Of a DNA stretch of 64,000 bases, positions 63,372-64,000 are shown piece after piece (position 1 is the stretch's first letter; every line of letters begins with the position of its first letter). The stretch comes from Paludisphaera rhizosphaerae (GTDB lineage: Bacteria; Planctomycetota; Planctomycetia; Isosphaerales; Isosphaeraceae). A program made the translations under genes and the position numbers. The notes beneath the pieces are model-generated. The model was not told the DNA's origin. It made no database searches and saw nothing but the letters and a program-made list of their open reading frames with translations. The stretch lies in assembly GCF_011065895.1 (NCBI RefSeq), contig NZ_JAALCR010000010.1, forward strand, positions 62,001 to 126,000. The letters are read 5' to 3'.

Positions 63372-64000
63372 GCATGATCCCCGCTCCCGAACTGGCCCCG
63401 TACCTCGACGAGCCGGCGCAGCTCCCCAGCGGCGGGTTCGGCAAGAATGCGAAGCTCCTCCTGCGCTTCGAGCGTCGGGGCGAGCGTTCGATCCTCGCCG
63501 CCATGGAACGCCGCGCGCCTCTGCTGGTGCAGAAGGCCCTTTATTGCGACGAGGGGATGCCCAGCCTGCCGGTCGTCTTCATCATCAGCAACGCGGGGGG
63601 CATCCTCCAGGGGGATCGCTACGCGATGGACTTTTCCGCCGGCCCGGGCTCGTGTGGGCACATCACGACGCAGGCGGGCACCAAGATCCACGAGATGGAC
63701 GCCAACCACGCGAGCCAGACCCAGGAGATCACGCTCGACGAGAACGCCTATCTGGAGTACATCCCCGAGCCCACCATCCCGTTCGCCCGCTCACGCTTTC
63801 TGACCAGGACGCGGGTTCGGATCGCCCCCACGGCGACGCTCCTCTACGCCGAGACCCTCCTGGGCGGCCGGAAGCACTACCGCGACGGCGAGCTGTTCCG
63901 CTTCGACCTCTTCTCGTCGACCGTCGCCGCCGAGCGGCCCGATGGGTCGAGCCTTTTCGTCGAGAAGTTCATCATCGACCCCGCGCGCTCGCCCGTCGCG
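63368..64000 (+). CDS. ureD: urease accessory protein UreD, partial at right edge
   Basis: UreD (UreH) scaffolds the activation complex and channels nickel to apo-urease. The visible 210 residues include [51 protein letters not shown] (compare the family GGLLGGDxL), [17 protein letters not shown], and a [17 protein letters not shown] segment with typical beta strands. The C-terminus is beyond the window. The likely start is a GTG overlapping the ureG stop (GTGA), preceded by AGAAGG at 7 nt; an ATG two codons later also fits. Compared with the usual GGLxxGD it reads GGILQGDR, acceptable for the family. Confidence 0.93.
   Translation, partial: MSMIPAPELAPYLDEPAQLPSGGFGKNAKLLLRFERRGERSILAAMERRAPLLVQKALYCDEGMPSLPVVFIISNAGGILQGDRYAMDFSAGPGSCGHITTQAGTKIHEMDANHASQTQEITLDENAYLEYIPEPTIPFARSRFLTRTRVRIAPTATLLYAETLLGGRKHYRDGELFRFDLFSSTVAAERPDGSSLFVEKFIIDPARSPVA

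Overview
The window looks like a chromosomal segment of a high-GC planctomycete, most likely of the Isosphaeraceae (Paludisphaera/Singulisphaera type). This is inferred from gene content rather than a database match. Pointers are an ECF-like sigma factor coupled to a Ser/Thr kinase with a membrane anchor and TPR tail, DUF1570 and DUF4159 proteins, a large MoxR/DUF58/BatA/Gln-Gly-rich cluster, an N-terminal LESR-type motif on a secreted protein, and many secreted hydrolases. Codon use is strongly G/C at third positions, so long antisense open frames are common and are not genes. I see no prophage, transposase gene or CRISPR array.

Layout. 1-2.26 kb: minus-strand pxpB-pxpA-pxpC operon (5-oxoproline use), pxpC running off the left edge. 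2.4-7.0 kb: two hypothetical exported proteins, then two coupled polytopic GT39-like glycosyltransferases, the upstream one ending inside a dispersed palindromic repeat. 7.2-11.95 kb: fabI and a Nudix hydrolase, bacteriohemerythrin, a 42-residue membrane peptide, a GT4 glycosyltransferase and a proline-rich protein. 12.36-15.6 kb: proteostasis operon tig-clpP-clpP with a clear terminator, preceded by tRNA-Gly. 15.8-19.2 kb: regulatory genes (FHA protein, helix-turn-helix protein with a degenerate S24 domain, PII protein, lipoprotein, csrA). 19.5-24.9 kb: DUF1570 protein, tRNA-Pro with a good promoter and terminator, tandem DUF1801 protein and a secreted GH-A glycosidase. 25-29.2 kb: sigma factor/kinase pair and a LESR-motif protein.

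29.5-44.5 kb is a tightly packed plus-strand cluster: TPR metallopeptidase, DUF4159, MoxR ATPase, DUF58, BatA/VWA membrane protein, a 1325-residue coiled-coil and Gln/Gly-repeat membrane protein, a VWA/amidotransferase-like membrane protein, and a caspase-fold protein that seems to lack its catalytic Cys. Most neighbours overlap by 4 nt, so it is probably one envelope-associated assembly. An exported acetolactate decarboxylase follows. 45.3-50.3 kb holds a gene-free stretch, palindromic repeats (one nested inside another), a Gfo/Idh/MocA oxidoreductase and a GH51 arabinofuranosidase. 50.3-55.9 kb has a methyltransferase, a transglutaminase pair and a PRTase-hydrolase-erythromycin-esterase trio. 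55.9-64 kb: an OprP-like porin divergent from a complete urea operon (urea channel, ureABC, ureEFG, ureD cut by the right edge), which makes urea uptake and hydrolysis the best-defined physiological module of the window.
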